Assembly: GCA_001430745.1 (NCBI GenBank)
Contig: KQ481993.1
Coordinates: forward strand, 961,486 to 976,795
DNA from: Auxenochlorella pyrenoidosa
Lineage: Eukaryota; Chlorophyta; Trebouxiophyceae; Chlorellales; Chlorellaceae
Direction of reading: 5' to 3'
Length of the DNA stretch: 15,310 nucleotides
This document shows, in pieces, positions 1-9,609 of this stretch. Each line of letters begins with the position of its first letter. Position 1 is the stretch's first letter. The notes under the pieces are model-generated. The model had not been told where the DNA came from. It searched no databases and was given only the letters and a program-made list of their open reading frames with translations. The position numbers and the translations under genes are program-made.

Positions 1-3000
1 TGCAGGCAAGCTGAAGGAGCGGCGGTACGACGCCTCCCGCGGCATGTCCCTGCTGGTGGAGGACTGGGTGTCGGCGGCGTCAGGTGGGGAGGCCTGCTCG
101 CGCCTGCTGGGTTGTCAGCAGCGCGCTCAGTTCGGCAGATTGATATGCGCAGGGTGTCGATGGCTGCGCCAGGAGGCGGCGATGCCAACCCCTTGCCGCC
201 CTTTCCCGCCCGAAATGAGCCTGCAGCCAAGCAGCGGCGCGGGCGCGCCGGGCGTGTGCGTCCGGGCGTGTGCTACGGCCTGTACACGCGCTCGCGCTTC
301 GAGCACCGCATGCGGCGCTACCAGGTGAGCCCAGGGCACACCCCCAGCAGCTGGCTTCCAATACACCGCAGAGCACAGCAGCGGAGTGCGCTGCTGCCAG
401 ATGCCTGCGCTACCTGCCAGCCAAACTTGCACCAGTGAGCTCTGCCGACCCGCGTGCCTGCTGGCTCAAACCCTCCCCTGCCGTCGCCCCTGCGCACCCT
501 GCTACACGGCAGCAACCCGAGATGGTGCGGGTGCCTCTGGAGGAGCTGGTGCTGCAGATCCACCTGCTGCGCCTGGGCAAGGCCGGCAGCTTCCTGGCGC
601 GCGTACTGCAGGTGGGGCAGGGCAAGAGGGGGCCGCGCCGCGCCTGCGCCAATCACAAAGCTTCAAGACGTTGGGGGGATCGCTGGCCGCATGCTAGCCT
701 GAAGGCGTTGCTCGTTACGCCGACCTGGGCGCACCTGGGCTGCGTGGGCGCCGCCTTCCTGGCATGCATCAGGCACCCGGGCCTTCACCCTGTCGCATTT
801 TGAGCCAGCTCTTTGGGGCGCTTGGTTGACATTTTAGGGTCCAGACTTAGTGCTGTGCGCATTGTGAGCTGCGTACGCCACCAAGCAGGGCAATGCCGTG
901 GTTGCACCTCCATGGCACAGGCAGGGGCGGGTGCCAACCCTCTGCCCTGCCTGGTTCACGTCGTCCCCCGGTCCCGCAGCCGCCCCCGGAGAAGTCTGTG
1001 GCGGGAGCGGTGCGCACGCTGCAGGAGGTGGGAGCGCTCACGGCGGCAGAGGAGCTGACGCCGCTGGGTGAGGCGGGGGACGCGCCTGTGGGGCGGGCGT
1101 GTTGGGTAAGGCGGCTGAACTGGGAGGCTCCCCGACCCTTGAGAAGGCTCCCCTGACGTGCTTGCCCGCTGACTCAAGCCGTGCACCTGCGGGTGTGCAC
1201 GGCCAGAGCGGAGCTGCAGGCTCTGGCACCTACCATGCACTGCCGCCCTCCCCGCACAGGCACCCAGCATCGCCGGCTGCAGGCCAAATACCTTCCCAAC
1301 ATGCATGCGTGCTGTTGAGCAACCTGGATCCAGCGACAGCGCCCCCCCAGAGCCCCCAACTTCCCCCTGCCCCCTCCGTTGCCGCCCGCTCCCTGCAGGC
1401 CACCACCTTGCTGCCCTGCCCGTGGACGCCCGCGTCGGCAAGCTGCTGCTGCTGAGCGCATCGCTGGGCTGCCTGGCGCCGGCGCTGACCATCGCTGCCT
1501 GCCTCAGGTAGGGGCCCGGCTGCTGGGGACTGGCTGGAGGGCCTTGCAGTGTGCCGCACCGCCATTTGGAGCCTCGTCGTCACAGTTTTGATCTCTGCTT
1601 CAACCAGTCCTTGACCGGCGTCAGTTGTTGCCCCAACAACCACACACGCAGCCAGCATTGTTTCTTGCCTGATGCATCTTGCTGCGCTCAACCCCTGCCC
1701 TAACTGCCTGCAGCTACAAGTCGCCCTTTGCGGGCGGTACCCAGCAGGATGCGGCAGACCGCGCCCGCGCCGCGCTGGCAGCACCCGGCAGCGGCACCAT
1801 TGCCGCGGGCCAGCAGAGCGACCACCTGCTCATGGCGGCGGCGGTGGATGGGTGGCTGGCGGCGCGGGCCAAGGGCGGGCACAAAGGTGAGGGGGCGGCT
1901 TGCGCTGCATGCAGCTAGGCAGGTCAGCAAGGAGTGTTTTGGATGGTGCTTGCGTGCAAGTGCGAGCACTCGACCTCGTTCCACTGCTGTCATGCCTGTA
2001 CTGCAATCCAGCTGGATTCCAATCCGTGCTCTGCCCCATACCCTGCCTCTGCTGCTCTCCCGTGCTTGAAGTTGGACACCATGTACCGGCCCCACTGCCC
2101 CTGCCTGGCCTGCAGGCGCGCGAGAGTACAGCCGGCGGCACTTCATGTCTGAGCAGACGCTGGACATGCTGGCAGACATGCGCTGGCAGTTTGCCTCCAT
2201 GCTGGCAGACATTGGCTTCGTCGAGGGTGTGCTGCAGCATGGGTGGCAGCACATCTTGGTGCTGCTGGCAGACCCTGTGCAAGCTGGGCTTTGCCAGCAC
2301 CCATTGACCGGGCTGTGCAGCCAGGCCATTCGTGTCTCGCCCACGCGACTGGGAGCTGCCCGGCAGGCCTGTGCGTCACATTTCTGCTTGCGTCCTGCTC
2401 CGCAGGCCCTGGCCGCGGCGGGGGCCGTGCCTGGATGGACGACCGGCGGGCCAGCTACAACCGCTACGCAACACACCCAGGTGGGGCAGCCCCTCCCGCT
2501 CTCCTTACCCCCTTACCTGCCAACATTAGACCGCACTCCCACTACTGTGAGCCAAGCGCTGGCAGTCCAGCATACCCTTCCCCGCTGTGCCCTGCCCCGC
2601 GCCCCGCCGCTGACTCACGGCCGCAAACCCTTGTGTCTGCAGCGGTGGTCAAGGCCGTCCTGCTGGCCGCCCTGTACCCCAACGTGGCCGTCATGGACGA
2701 CGAGGCGGCGCCAGGTGCGGGCGCTGCTGGCCCGCGTGCCGGGTGGCACATCATGCCCACGTGCAAATGGTTCGAGGGGGCGCGGCCGCCAAGATCATGC
2801 CTGCTGGCAGATGAGGTGCAGGTCGGCAGACAACTGCCCACCAGACCCCCCAACAGCATAGCAGGAAGGAGCCAACACGCTGCTCCCCCACCGCCAGCGT
2901 ATGCAGGCAAGCGGCCAGGCTGGCACGACGGCGCGGGCGAGGTGGCGGTGCACCCCAGCTCGGTGTGCCACCCCTTGGAGGCGCAGCAGTACCACCGGCC

Positions 3001-3767
3001 GTACCTGGTGTACCTGGAGAAGGTGGGGCCGGGTGGAAGCGCACCCAGACGCTACCTGCTCTCCGTCGCCGGTTCGCAAGCCATAACCCGGCGCTGCGCC
3101 GGCGCCCTATCGCCGCTCCTCGTAGCCTGTGCATCTGGAGGCCGGTTCAGTGCAGCGCTGCCTCACCGGCCCTTGCAGCAGAACCCCTGGGCCCCCCACT
3201 CATGCATGCATGCATGGGCCACTGCCCAAGCCCCGCTGCCCGTCCCCCCCTCCCAGGTCCGCACCTCTCGCACCTTCATCCGGGACTGCACCACCGCAGC
3301 GCCCGCAGCCATCCTGCTGTTTGGGGGCTCCCTCTCGGTGGCGCACGACAGTGCGTATGTGCAGGTGGACGGCTGGCTGCGTATCAGGTGAGCTGTTCAG
3401 CACAGGGGCCGTTCAGCAGATAGGGGCAGCAAGCGGGGGCCACCGGAGGAGGGGGGTGTGGGGCGTTACCACGAGTAGGGCCATGCCAGGTGTATCAAAC
3501 ACTGGCTTTGACATGCGCTCCCCGCTTCCCGCCTGCCTACCTTGGTGGCTAAGCTTTGCTTGCCTGCTCCTCGTCCGCCCGGCTGCCTGCAGGGCGCCGG
3601 CCCAGACTGCCGTGCTGGTCAAGCGCCTGCGGCAGGCGTTGGAGGCGCTGCTGGGGCGTAAGGTGCGCCAGCCGGGGCTGCGTCTGGAGGAGGCGGGCGG
3701 CTCGCTCATACAGTCCATCGTCGACCTGCTCAACCACGAGGAGGCGGCACAACGCTGGGACCGCTAG
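1..3767 (+). CDS. DExH-box ATP-dependent RNA helicase, C-terminal part (5' end outside window)
   Basis: Probable RNA helicase of the plant DExH7/DHX29-DHX36-like group, which unwinds structured RNA using ATP. Only the last ~441 residues are present. Exons: 1-83 (may begin at 6 after a TGCAG acceptor), 227-324, 513-611, 980-1067, 1399-1507, 1714-1886, 2116-2226, 2406-2480, 2643-2714, 2907-3022, 3257-3387, 3593-3767; all introns GT-AG and in phase. Seen: exon 1 carries the post-motif V stretch RYDASRGMSLLVEDWVS; exon 2 has motif VI QRRGRAGR (residues ~29-36 of the fragment); exons 3-7 match the winged-helix/ratchet (HA2) region, with ELTPLGHHLAALPVD, SYKSPF, QSDHLL and ADIGFV; exons 10-12 match the OB-fold domain, with HPSSV, PYLVYLEKV, RTSRTFIRD, ILLFGGS and APAQTAVLVKRLR. 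These resemble the plant DExH7 type closely as I remember it. The catalytic motifs I to V lie upstream of the window. The next gene starts about 310 bp downstream on the same strand. The family call is secure; the exact subfamily is less so. Confidence 0.94.
612..979 (+). other. Helicase intron 3 (368 nt)
   Basis: This non-coding stretch lies between the exon ending in VLQ and the exon beginning PPPEK. It has a GTGGGG donor and a CCCGCAG acceptor. I see no RNA gene, repeat or nested gene in it; the open frames across it are GC-driven and match nothing. Confidence 0.85.
1068..1398 (+). other. Helicase intron 4 (331 nt)
   Basis: The donor GTGAGG follows ELTPLG and the acceptor CCTGCAG precedes the GHHLAALPVD exon, with a phase-1 split glycine codon. 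It contains only C-rich, low-complexity sequence. No independent feature was recognised. Confidence 0.85.
2481..2642 (+). other. Helicase intron 8, stop-free and divisible by three
   Basis: This is the first of three consecutive introns (2481-2642, 2715-2906, 3023-3256; 162, 192 and 234 nt). All three are multiples of three and have no stop in the coding frame. The genomic frame therefore stays open from 2243 to 3391, through exons 8 to 11. They are called introns because each has a GT donor and an AG acceptor, and removing them restores the contiguous family sequence, for example EKV|RTSRTF. Confidence 0.8.
3201..3216. repeat. (CATG)4 microsatellite in helicase intron 10
   Basis: Four perfect tandem CATG units lie within the intron at 3023-3256. 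The tract is self-complementary, so it could form a short hairpin. Similar TGCATGCA clusters recur in the tyrosinase intron near 12636-12677. It is probably a simple repeat without function. Confidence 0.9.
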
Positions 3768-4075
3768 GGCGGTGGCGCGGGGCCGCTCGGGCAGCTGGTG
3801 GCGCGTCAGGGGCCGACCTGCAGCGCGCATGAGCCCTGTTTGACATGACGGTGTTTCTCCGCGGTTCACTTCTCCTGGTTGAAACGCCTCCACCTCGGTA
3901 CAGGGCACATGCTCGCCGCTTCCGCCGACAGCACAGCACAGCGGGCAGACAGATGCGCCGTCATTTACAACTTGCTGGCGGCATCTTTGCTGTTGCCCCT
4001 CGACTGCAATCCCCAGCCGCACGCCGGTGCGCCCGTTAAGGGCGCTGTATGCCCAGCACCCCCTCTGGGGCAGCC
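3768..4075. other. Intergenic spacer between the helicase and TMEM41-like genes
   Basis: About 308 bp lie between the helicase stop and the preferred start of the next gene. It must hold the helicase 3' UTR and at least part of the next promoter or 5' UTR. I found no TGTAA on the plus strand and no TATA box, so the helicase polyadenylation signal is either non-canonical or overlaps the next gene. Short open frames here match nothing I recognise. Confidence 0.7.
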
Positions 4076-5547
4076 ATGGCTGCACTAGCCGGCTGGGAGG
4101 GTCAGAAGATCCGCTTTAGCAGGGTCCAGTGTGCTATCCTGCTCGTCGCGGGCTTGGCTTTGGGTGCGTATGTGCTGGGGAGCCTCCTCCTGGCCCGCCT
4201 CCCCCCTCTCACGGTGAGCCGAGCTTGTCGCTGCACACAGCGGTGCTGCCGGGTCCCACAAACTGCCTGCCCTTCCGCCTGCTGCCAGCGCCAGCCGCTC
4301 TCCCGCCCCCTTGCGCCCACCGGCTGTTGCGCCGTGCTGGCCGCCCCTGCTGCAACCTTCCACCACTGCCGCCACTGATGCCACTTGCAGGATGAGCAGG
4401 CGGCCATACTGCGCAACTTCCCGCCGCGGACGCTTCCAGACCTGGTGGCACAGCGTGACGCGCTGCTCGCTTTTGCCGCTGCCGAGCCTGGGGCAGTGCT
4501 GGCGGGGTTCTGCGCCACCTACATCCTCATGCAGGTGCGCTGCATACCTAGTTGTCTACATTATCGCCTGTCCGGGTCTGCACAAAGTCTTGTTGCTGTG
4601 CCCAGGGACTTGGGCAGCTTCCACACCAAGAAGCATGCGCACGTTTGCCGACCAGCCGCGCCCCTCCCCCCGCGCCCGCCACAGACGTTTGCCATCCCGG
4701 GCACCATCATGCTGTCTCTGCTGGCGGGGGGCCTGTATGGGCCCGTTCGTGGCGCCGTCCTGGTGGCCGCCGTCTCCACCGCCGGCTCCTGCGCCTGCTA
4801 CAGCCTGTCGTGGGCGGTGGGCGCCCCGCTGGCGCGCGCGCTGTGGCCCGCCCGCCTGGAGCGGTACGCGGCCGAGGTGGCGGCGCGCCGGCGCCAGCTG
4901 CTCAACTACATCCTCTTCCTGCGGGTCACGCCCATCCTGCCAAACACGTGAGGCCGGGTAGGGCAGGCACCTGCCTTTCTGATGATATGAAGAAAGCCGG
5001 CGGCCTGGCGTTCCTTTGCCTCGCCGGCCTGCTTGCCCTGCCTCCCCTCCACACCTACCCCAACCTGCACCCAACCCCCAACCCTGCGCCCCCCCGGGGT
5101 CTCCTGCCACGCAGCTTTATAAATGTGTGCAGCCCGATTGTCGGCGTGCCCCTCGCGCCGTTTGCGCTGGGTGAGCCCGAGCCCGTTTGTGCTGGACAGG
5201 GTTGGTGTTGCTGCATGCCAGCTGCGCTTCCCATGTGCTGTCTCCTAGTGATGATCAGGAGACATGCTCGCCTGGCTGACTGCTCGCTTGCTGATCATCG
5301 CACCTGGCCACTGCCCTGGCTCACAGGCACGCTGCTGGGCTGCCTGCCCAACAACGCGGTGGCGGTGAACGCAGGCGCCCACCTCAGCGACCTGCAGTCG
5401 CTGGGGGACCTGTACAGCCCTCGCCTGCTGCTGCTGGGCGCCGCCGTGGGCGCCGTGGCCATGGCACCCATCCTCCTGCAGCGCCGCGCCGAGCGGCAGG
5501 CGGCTGCCGCTGCTGCGAGCCAGCATGATGCAAAGAAGGAGAGCTGA
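4076..5547 (+). CDS. TMEM41/VTT-domain (SNARE-associated, DedA-like) multipass membrane protein
   Basis: A complete five-exon gene of 273 aa: 4076-4213, 4391-4534, 4685-4947, 5115-5170, 5327-5547, with GT-AG introns. Its animal relatives TMEM41B and VMP1 are ER phospholipid scramblases needed for autophagy and lipid handling; the same role is inferred here from family only. Seen: a first hydrophobic segment at ~15-38; the VTT core with TFAIPGTIMLSLLAGGLYG (95-113), a Gly/Ala-rich helix, NYILFLRVTPILPN (168-181), FINVCSPIVGVPLAPFALG (183-201), LLGCLPNNAVAVNAG (203-217) and a final helix at ~234-251. The LR.TP..PN and INV.SP signatures match TMEM41. Length is close to human TMEM41B as I recall it. 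The C-terminus is KKES, a dilysine KKxx ER-retrieval form. ATG 4076 (GCAGCCATGG) has a much better start context than the in-frame ATG 4049, which would add nine residues. Confidence 0.93.
5250..5299. repeat. 9-bp perfect inverted repeat within TMEM41-like intron 4
   Basis: GATGATCAG at 5250-5258 and its exact reverse complement CTGATCATC at 5291-5299 are separated by 32 nt. Both lie inside the 156-nt intron (5171-5326), with the right arm 28 nt before the exon. A transcript could fold here close to the branch-point region. It may be chance. Confidence 0.8.
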
Positions 5548-6432
5548 GGTCCCTGTGTGGGCAGCAGCCCCACCCCCACCGCCACGCTCGGGGTGGCTGC
5601 GACCGCTCCTCACTTGCCCTGTGTGCAATCACCGCGCCAGCCATGCCGCCAAGTGTACCAGTCCCCTTTGCACCACCGCATCAGGATTTGGGCCCGCCTC
5701 TCCGCTCTGCACGCAAGCCCTGGCACATCCCATGTCTACCCAGTCCTACTGTTGCAAACATCTCGTGCCCCTCCCTTGTTTGTTCCCCTTTCATGCGCGG
5801 CCACGATGTCATCACTGCCTCCCATTTTGTTGTGTGCCTGCCCAGAGCAGCATGACCATACCTTTCTCCTTCAGGCCCGCGGCCTCGCTTTCTGTACCAC
5901 TCTTAATGCCCTGGCCTGCGTGCACCGCCTGCCATTCGTGGCAGCTGAACCTGGTGCACCCCTGTGTAATGTAACAAAATTGTGGGACTGCGTTCCAGTA
6001 AGGCGACGTGTCGGGTATATTCAGGGACGTGAGGGAGGGGCACAAATCGCACGGCGACACTGAAAACGGGCCGGTGGATGGACGTTGAGGCAGCATGGTT
6101 TGTTTAATAGCAGGCGTGCAATATCTTAAAGTTGCAGTGCACGCATGGCACGTGTCAAAACAAGGGCTTGCTGTCAAGCCTGTCACAGGCGACGCCTTTG
6201 CAGCAAATACACATTGTGGGGCATTGTGGAAGTGTTTGTGCTTTGGCACGCAGGTGAGGCTCTGATGGGGTGGAGAAACCTGTGGCAGGGCCAGATGACG
6301 GCACTGGGTGCGCTGGCTGCACGCACAGCAGAGCGCTAGCAGAGAGTGGGGGCAAAGCGGGGGATCCCCATTGCGCGACAGCCGAGGCAGCAGGGGCAGC
6401 GGGTGAGGCTTGCGGCATGCCCGGCCGCACCA
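5548..6432. other. Convergent intergenic region holding two 3' UTRs
   Basis: These 885 bp separate the stops of the plus-strand TMEM41-like gene and the minus-strand monooxygenase. The left half holds the TMEM41-like 3' UTR up to the TGTAA pair. The segment from about 5975 to 6260 is less GC-rich than its surroundings. No minus-strand TGTAA (plus-strand TTACA) was found, so the monooxygenase 3' end is unplaced. A perfect odd palindrome GCCTGTCACAGGC lies at 6178-6190. No further gene was recognised. Confidence 0.7.
5965..5974 (+). terminator. Doubled TGTAA polyadenylation signal of the TMEM41-like gene
   Basis: TGTAATGTAA places two TGTAA motifs back to back, 418 nt after the stop at 5547. 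TGTAA is the usual chlorophyte nuclear polyadenylation signal, so cleavage would be expected roughly 10-20 nt downstream, giving a 3' UTR of about 440 nt. Function is inferred from the motif and its position. Confidence 0.75.
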
Positions 6433-8813
6433 TCAGGCACGCAGCGCACGCAGCCCCCCTGAGAGCAGCATTGCCAGGACCGCGCCGGCGGCCGCCAGCG
6501 CGCCCCAGGAGGTCGCCGCACCGGCAATGGCGGCATCCCTCTCCACCTGACGCCGCGCCTCAGCGTATGGCAGCGAGCCGTCCTTGACCAGGATCAGCGC
6601 GTGGGGGCGCACCCAGCCGCGCGTCACCCTGCTCAGCAGCACCCGCGCCAGGATGGCCAGCCGGTTGGCACGCGCGCTGGGCGGCGGCCCATAGCTCAGG
6701 CCACCCGGCAGCGCTTCGCGGTCGGCCATCGCGTTTAGCGCGGTGTCCAGCCACAGGAGGGAGCGGGCGTCTTTGAGCCGGGCGGCTGTGTAGGCGGCGG
6801 GCAGGGCAGCCAGGTCGCCCCCGCAGGCCTCCAGTGCCTGGCTGAGCACCAGGGCATCCTCCAGGGCAGAGTTCATGCCATTGGAGGTGGCCGGGGAGAC
6901 TGCGGCAGAGGGCGAGCAAGAAAGCAAGCAACAGCAGGCCTTGGGCAGGCCTGCCGCAACTGACACTTGCTTGCCCTGTGGTGCCCGCAGCTGCCGATGC
7001 AATCTCCTGGCAGCACGCTGCCAAGCGCGGGCGGGTGCATTGACTTGCACAACCACGTGGCCCCCCTTTCAGGCTTTCATGCATAACAGGCCGCCTCCCG
7101 TCCTACCATCTCTGGCCCCCACCCACCCGCATGCGCCGCGTCCCCCAGCAGCACGACCCCGGGGGCGTGCAGCTGGCTCAAGTGCACCTGCATGCCCGTC
7201 TCGTGCAGCGGCCGCACGGCCAGCTGGGCCGCTATCTGCCAGGCGCGGTGTGGGGTGAAGTGGGGTGGGGTGGGGTGGCAAGCAGAGCCAGCTGCGACGT
7301 GATGCGCGCCATCTGGAACAAACGCGGGCAGCATACAGAGGGCGGCCGAATGACAGCAGCTGCGATGCACAGCCTCAGCCCTGCAGGTCCAGACGCGTTC
7401 CGTGCGCGGCGCACCTCGAGCGCCCACTCCTCTGGCAGTGCCGGGTAGCTGGCGGCCAGCAGACGGCGGTACGCCTCCTCATCCCCAGCATGCTCGGCAG
7501 TGACGCCTGCTGCGGCCCAGCGCTTGTGCGGCCAGGTCACCACAGCGGTGACGGCCTCCGGGGTGGGCTGCGAGAAGAAGATGGTGCCCGGGGCGCCGCC
7601 GCCCGCCGCCACCAGCGCCGCAGGCGCCTCCTTCACCATCAGCAGCCGGCCAAAGGCCTGGGAGCTGCCAGGCGGCGCCCCGGGGGCCGGCAGCAGCGAC
7701 ATGTGCGGCACCGGGGGCAGGCAGCGTATGACTTTGTACTGCCGGTTGGCGGGGGTGGTGGTCACCGACAGCTCTGGCGCCTGCGCGGCAGCTGCTCGGC
7801 GCACCCTGCTCCAGCAGCCGTCGGCCGCCACCAGCAGGTCGTAGCTGTTGGGATGGGCAGGCCAGGGGAGGGGGTCCATGGGAGTGCATCATTTGTGTTT
7901 GGGGCGAGTATAGGCAGATGAAGAGGCCCAGTGGACCGCGTGCAGGGAACTGCCGGATGCAGCGGCTGTGCCTCGATGCATGCACCCAGGGCACAAGCGC
8001 TGGCAGACGGATGGGCACAGCTTGCCGGTCATGCCGGGCTGGCAGAACCATCAGCACGCAGGCAGGTCTGCCTTCGTCCGCCAAATGGAACAAACCCCAC
8101 GTCGGCGATTCCTCGGGCAAACAACATGCTACACCGGGCAGGCGCATGTGGGGCCGCCTCTCGGGAGGCGGCAGGACTGCCCACCTGACGCTGCTGCGCA
8201 CGCCGCTGTCCATGAGGAAGGTGGCCGACCGGGCCGCCAGGTCAGCGCCCTCAAAGGCGGCGCCAAAGGTGAAGCGCACAGACCCGGGCTCGCCCGCCGC
8301 GCGCCGCCGCTGCTGCTGCTGCTCAATGAGGTGCAGCAGGCCGCGCACAAAGGCCTGCCGGCTGCCCACCACCCTGCTGCGATCGGCCGGGATGGTGAGC
8401 AGCGAGCGTGCGGCGCTGCCGTCGGCCCGCGGCAGCGCATCCCCCTGGCCAATCAGCTGGTCCCGCACCACCGCCAGGTCGGCGCCCGGCGTGGCCAGCA
8501 GGGCGGCGACGTCCAGCCCGGCGGCCTGCACCGCCGCCGTGCCGCGGCTGTTCATGGCCAGCGCAAAGGCTCTGTCGTTGCTGTCCTCGGCGCCCGGGGG
8601 CATGGGGATGGGCCCCGGGTGCGACCTCATGTCGTACACGTGCACCGCGGCGCCGTGCCGGGCCGCCAAAAAGGCGGCGGCCAGCAGCCCTGCCGGGCCG
8701 GCGCCCACCACGATGACGGTGGCGCCGGCAGCTGCGGCCGGGAGCGGGCTGGACAGAGTTGCCCTGCACCTAGGAGATGTGCAATGGGCAATCAGCGGTG
8801 GATGAAGCTTCAT
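6433..8813 (-). CDS. FAD-dependent monooxygenase, kynurenine 3-monooxygenase-like
   Basis: A complete four-exon gene on the minus strand, 544 aa: 8813-8185, 7844-7415, 7235-7127, 6899-6433 (stop TGA 6435-6433); introns GT-AG with phases 2, 0 and 1. It belongs to the class A flavoprotein monooxygenases, which bind FAD, use NAD(P)H and O2, and usually hydroxylate an aromatic ring. Seen: the Rossmann motif VGAGPAGLLAA (GxGxxG, 36-42); VYDMR ending the second strand, with Asp61 where Glu is usual; the DG motif DLLVAADGCWSRVR (~212-225); the GD motif GVVLLGDAAHA (379-389), which binds the FAD ribityl-phosphate region; then NGMNSALEDALVL, as in KMO-type enzymes. Residues ~519-539 are a hydrophobic helix followed by Arg-containing residues, like the membrane-anchoring end of KMO. 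Residues 1-30, rich in Ala, Ser, Pro and Arg, could be an organelle transit peptide. ATG 8813 is the first ATG in this frame; upstream is only a GTG. The substrate cannot be told from sequence. Confidence 0.88.
7252..7275 (+). repeat. GGGGT-rich tract with four G4 runs (potential G-quadruplex)
   Basis: Four GGGG runs at 7252-7255, 7262-7265, 7267-7270 and 7272-7275 have spacers of 6, 1 and 1 nt, a strong quadruplex pattern on the plus strand. This is the template strand of the monooxygenase gene, inside its second intron (7236-7414). The pre-mRNA carries the complementary C-rich tract about 16 nt before the 3' splice site at 7235, where it may serve as the pyrimidine tract. Confidence 0.8.
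7845..8184 (-). other. Monooxygenase intron 1 (340 nt)
   Basis: The donor GTGGGC (8184-8179) follows GVRSSV and the acceptor CCCAACAG (ending at 7845) precedes YDLLVAADG. The split serine codon AG|C joins cleanly. The plus strand is open here in two frames, but those frames run antisense to clear exons. No other feature was seen. Confidence 0.85.
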
Positions 8814-8816
8814 GTC

Positions 8817-8822
8817 CACGTG
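8817..8822. promoter_or_regulatory. CACGTG G-box core next to the monooxygenase start codon
   Basis: CACGTG, extended to the 8-bp palindrome CCACGTGG at 8816-8823, sits four bases upstream of the monooxygenase ATG. In plants CACGTG is the core of the G-box bound by bZIP and bHLH factors. A six-base motif recurs by chance, and this one is probably inside the 5' UTR, so regulatory function is weakly supported. Confidence 0.3.
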
Positions 8823-9257
8823 GTACTAGACCGCTATCGCAGCTGAAATTTGTCTGCAATCCAGTGGTCGGTGAGGCGCGCTAGGGCCGCCGCCACGGCA
8901 GCCCCCCAACACTTCGCTTGCAAGCGGGTGCTGTCGACACCTCGCGTCATCAGCTGCTACTCACCGGCTCTGGGGGGCCGCTGGGCCTTTACCAGCGAGC
9001 GGGGGCTCGGCCACGGCTTCCGCCATGTCGCGAGAACCCCAAGCAGCGCTGTCCGCTGACAGCAGGTCCGCCATCGATGATCGGACTGATATTGGACCGA
9101 AGGCCGCACCCCGATCGGTATGAAAGCCGCAGTGCTTGGGTGAAGCGAAGTAGGGGTGAGCAAGGCTACTTCCTCATCCTCTGCTCATCCTTGTAGTTGT
9201 GTAGAGGGTGACAAGTTCTTCGACATGCATTTGGAGCCTCAGCAGCTCAGCCCGCTT

Positions 9258-9365
9258 CAAATTTGCCGCCAGTGGCAGCGGCCACTGCCAGCTACCTGGC
9301 GCTGTTGTGCCCCTCCGGCTGGATACCACTGGGGCGTCAGAGACTGGCAGGCAACTGCAAATTTG
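9258..9365. repeat. Pair of CAAATTTG palindromes flanking a hairpin
   Basis: CAAATTTG occurs at 9258-9265 and again at 9358-9365, exactly 100 bp apart. Just inside the left copy is a 7-bp stem: CAGTGGC at 9270-9276, loop AGCG, GCCACTG at 9281-9287. The inner arms are only loosely complementary. This could be paired factor sites or a decayed small inverted-repeat element; no target-site duplication was identified. Confidence 0.5.
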
Positions 9366-9609
9366 AGCATCGTTGCTCCAGTTTTCGAAAATTCAAGCTC
9401 CCTCACATTACTCATGATGACCCGCCTGGCCTCGGCCCTGTTGCCACCGGCAGGAGGCAGGCACCATCCCCCGTCAGCAGGCGCGGCCAGCGCGCGAACT
9501 TGCATCCGGCTCAACCTGATTCCATGCCCCAAGTTTTGCAGTTTTTTCACCTGTTACCCAGTTCTCTACGAGGGAGAGAGGTAGCAGGAACTCCAGGATG
9601 CATGATGCC

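Noticed and set aside
2160..2280. Repeated GCTGGCAGAC units, possible tandem repeat or CRISPR-like array
   Set aside because: Spacing is irregular and two of the units encode the conserved MLADM and MLADI of the helicase. There is no regular repeat-spacer structure.
1700..2476. A 258-codon minus-strand open frame
   Set aside because: It is antisense to helicase exons 6 to 8, with no recognisable motif and a Cys/Ala/Arg-rich composition typical of shadow frames.
4552..5547. A 331-codon plus-strand open frame as a single-exon gene
   Set aside because: It reads exon 3 of the TMEM41-like gene in the wrong frame, then runs through introns. Only its last part, exons 4 and 5, is the real coding frame.
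7918..8846. Two long plus-strand open frames (about 295 and 292 codons) opposite the monooxygenase
   Set aside because: They lie antisense to exon 1 and intron 1 of a gene with clear flavin motifs, show no domain, and are the usual shadow frames of GC-rich coding DNA.
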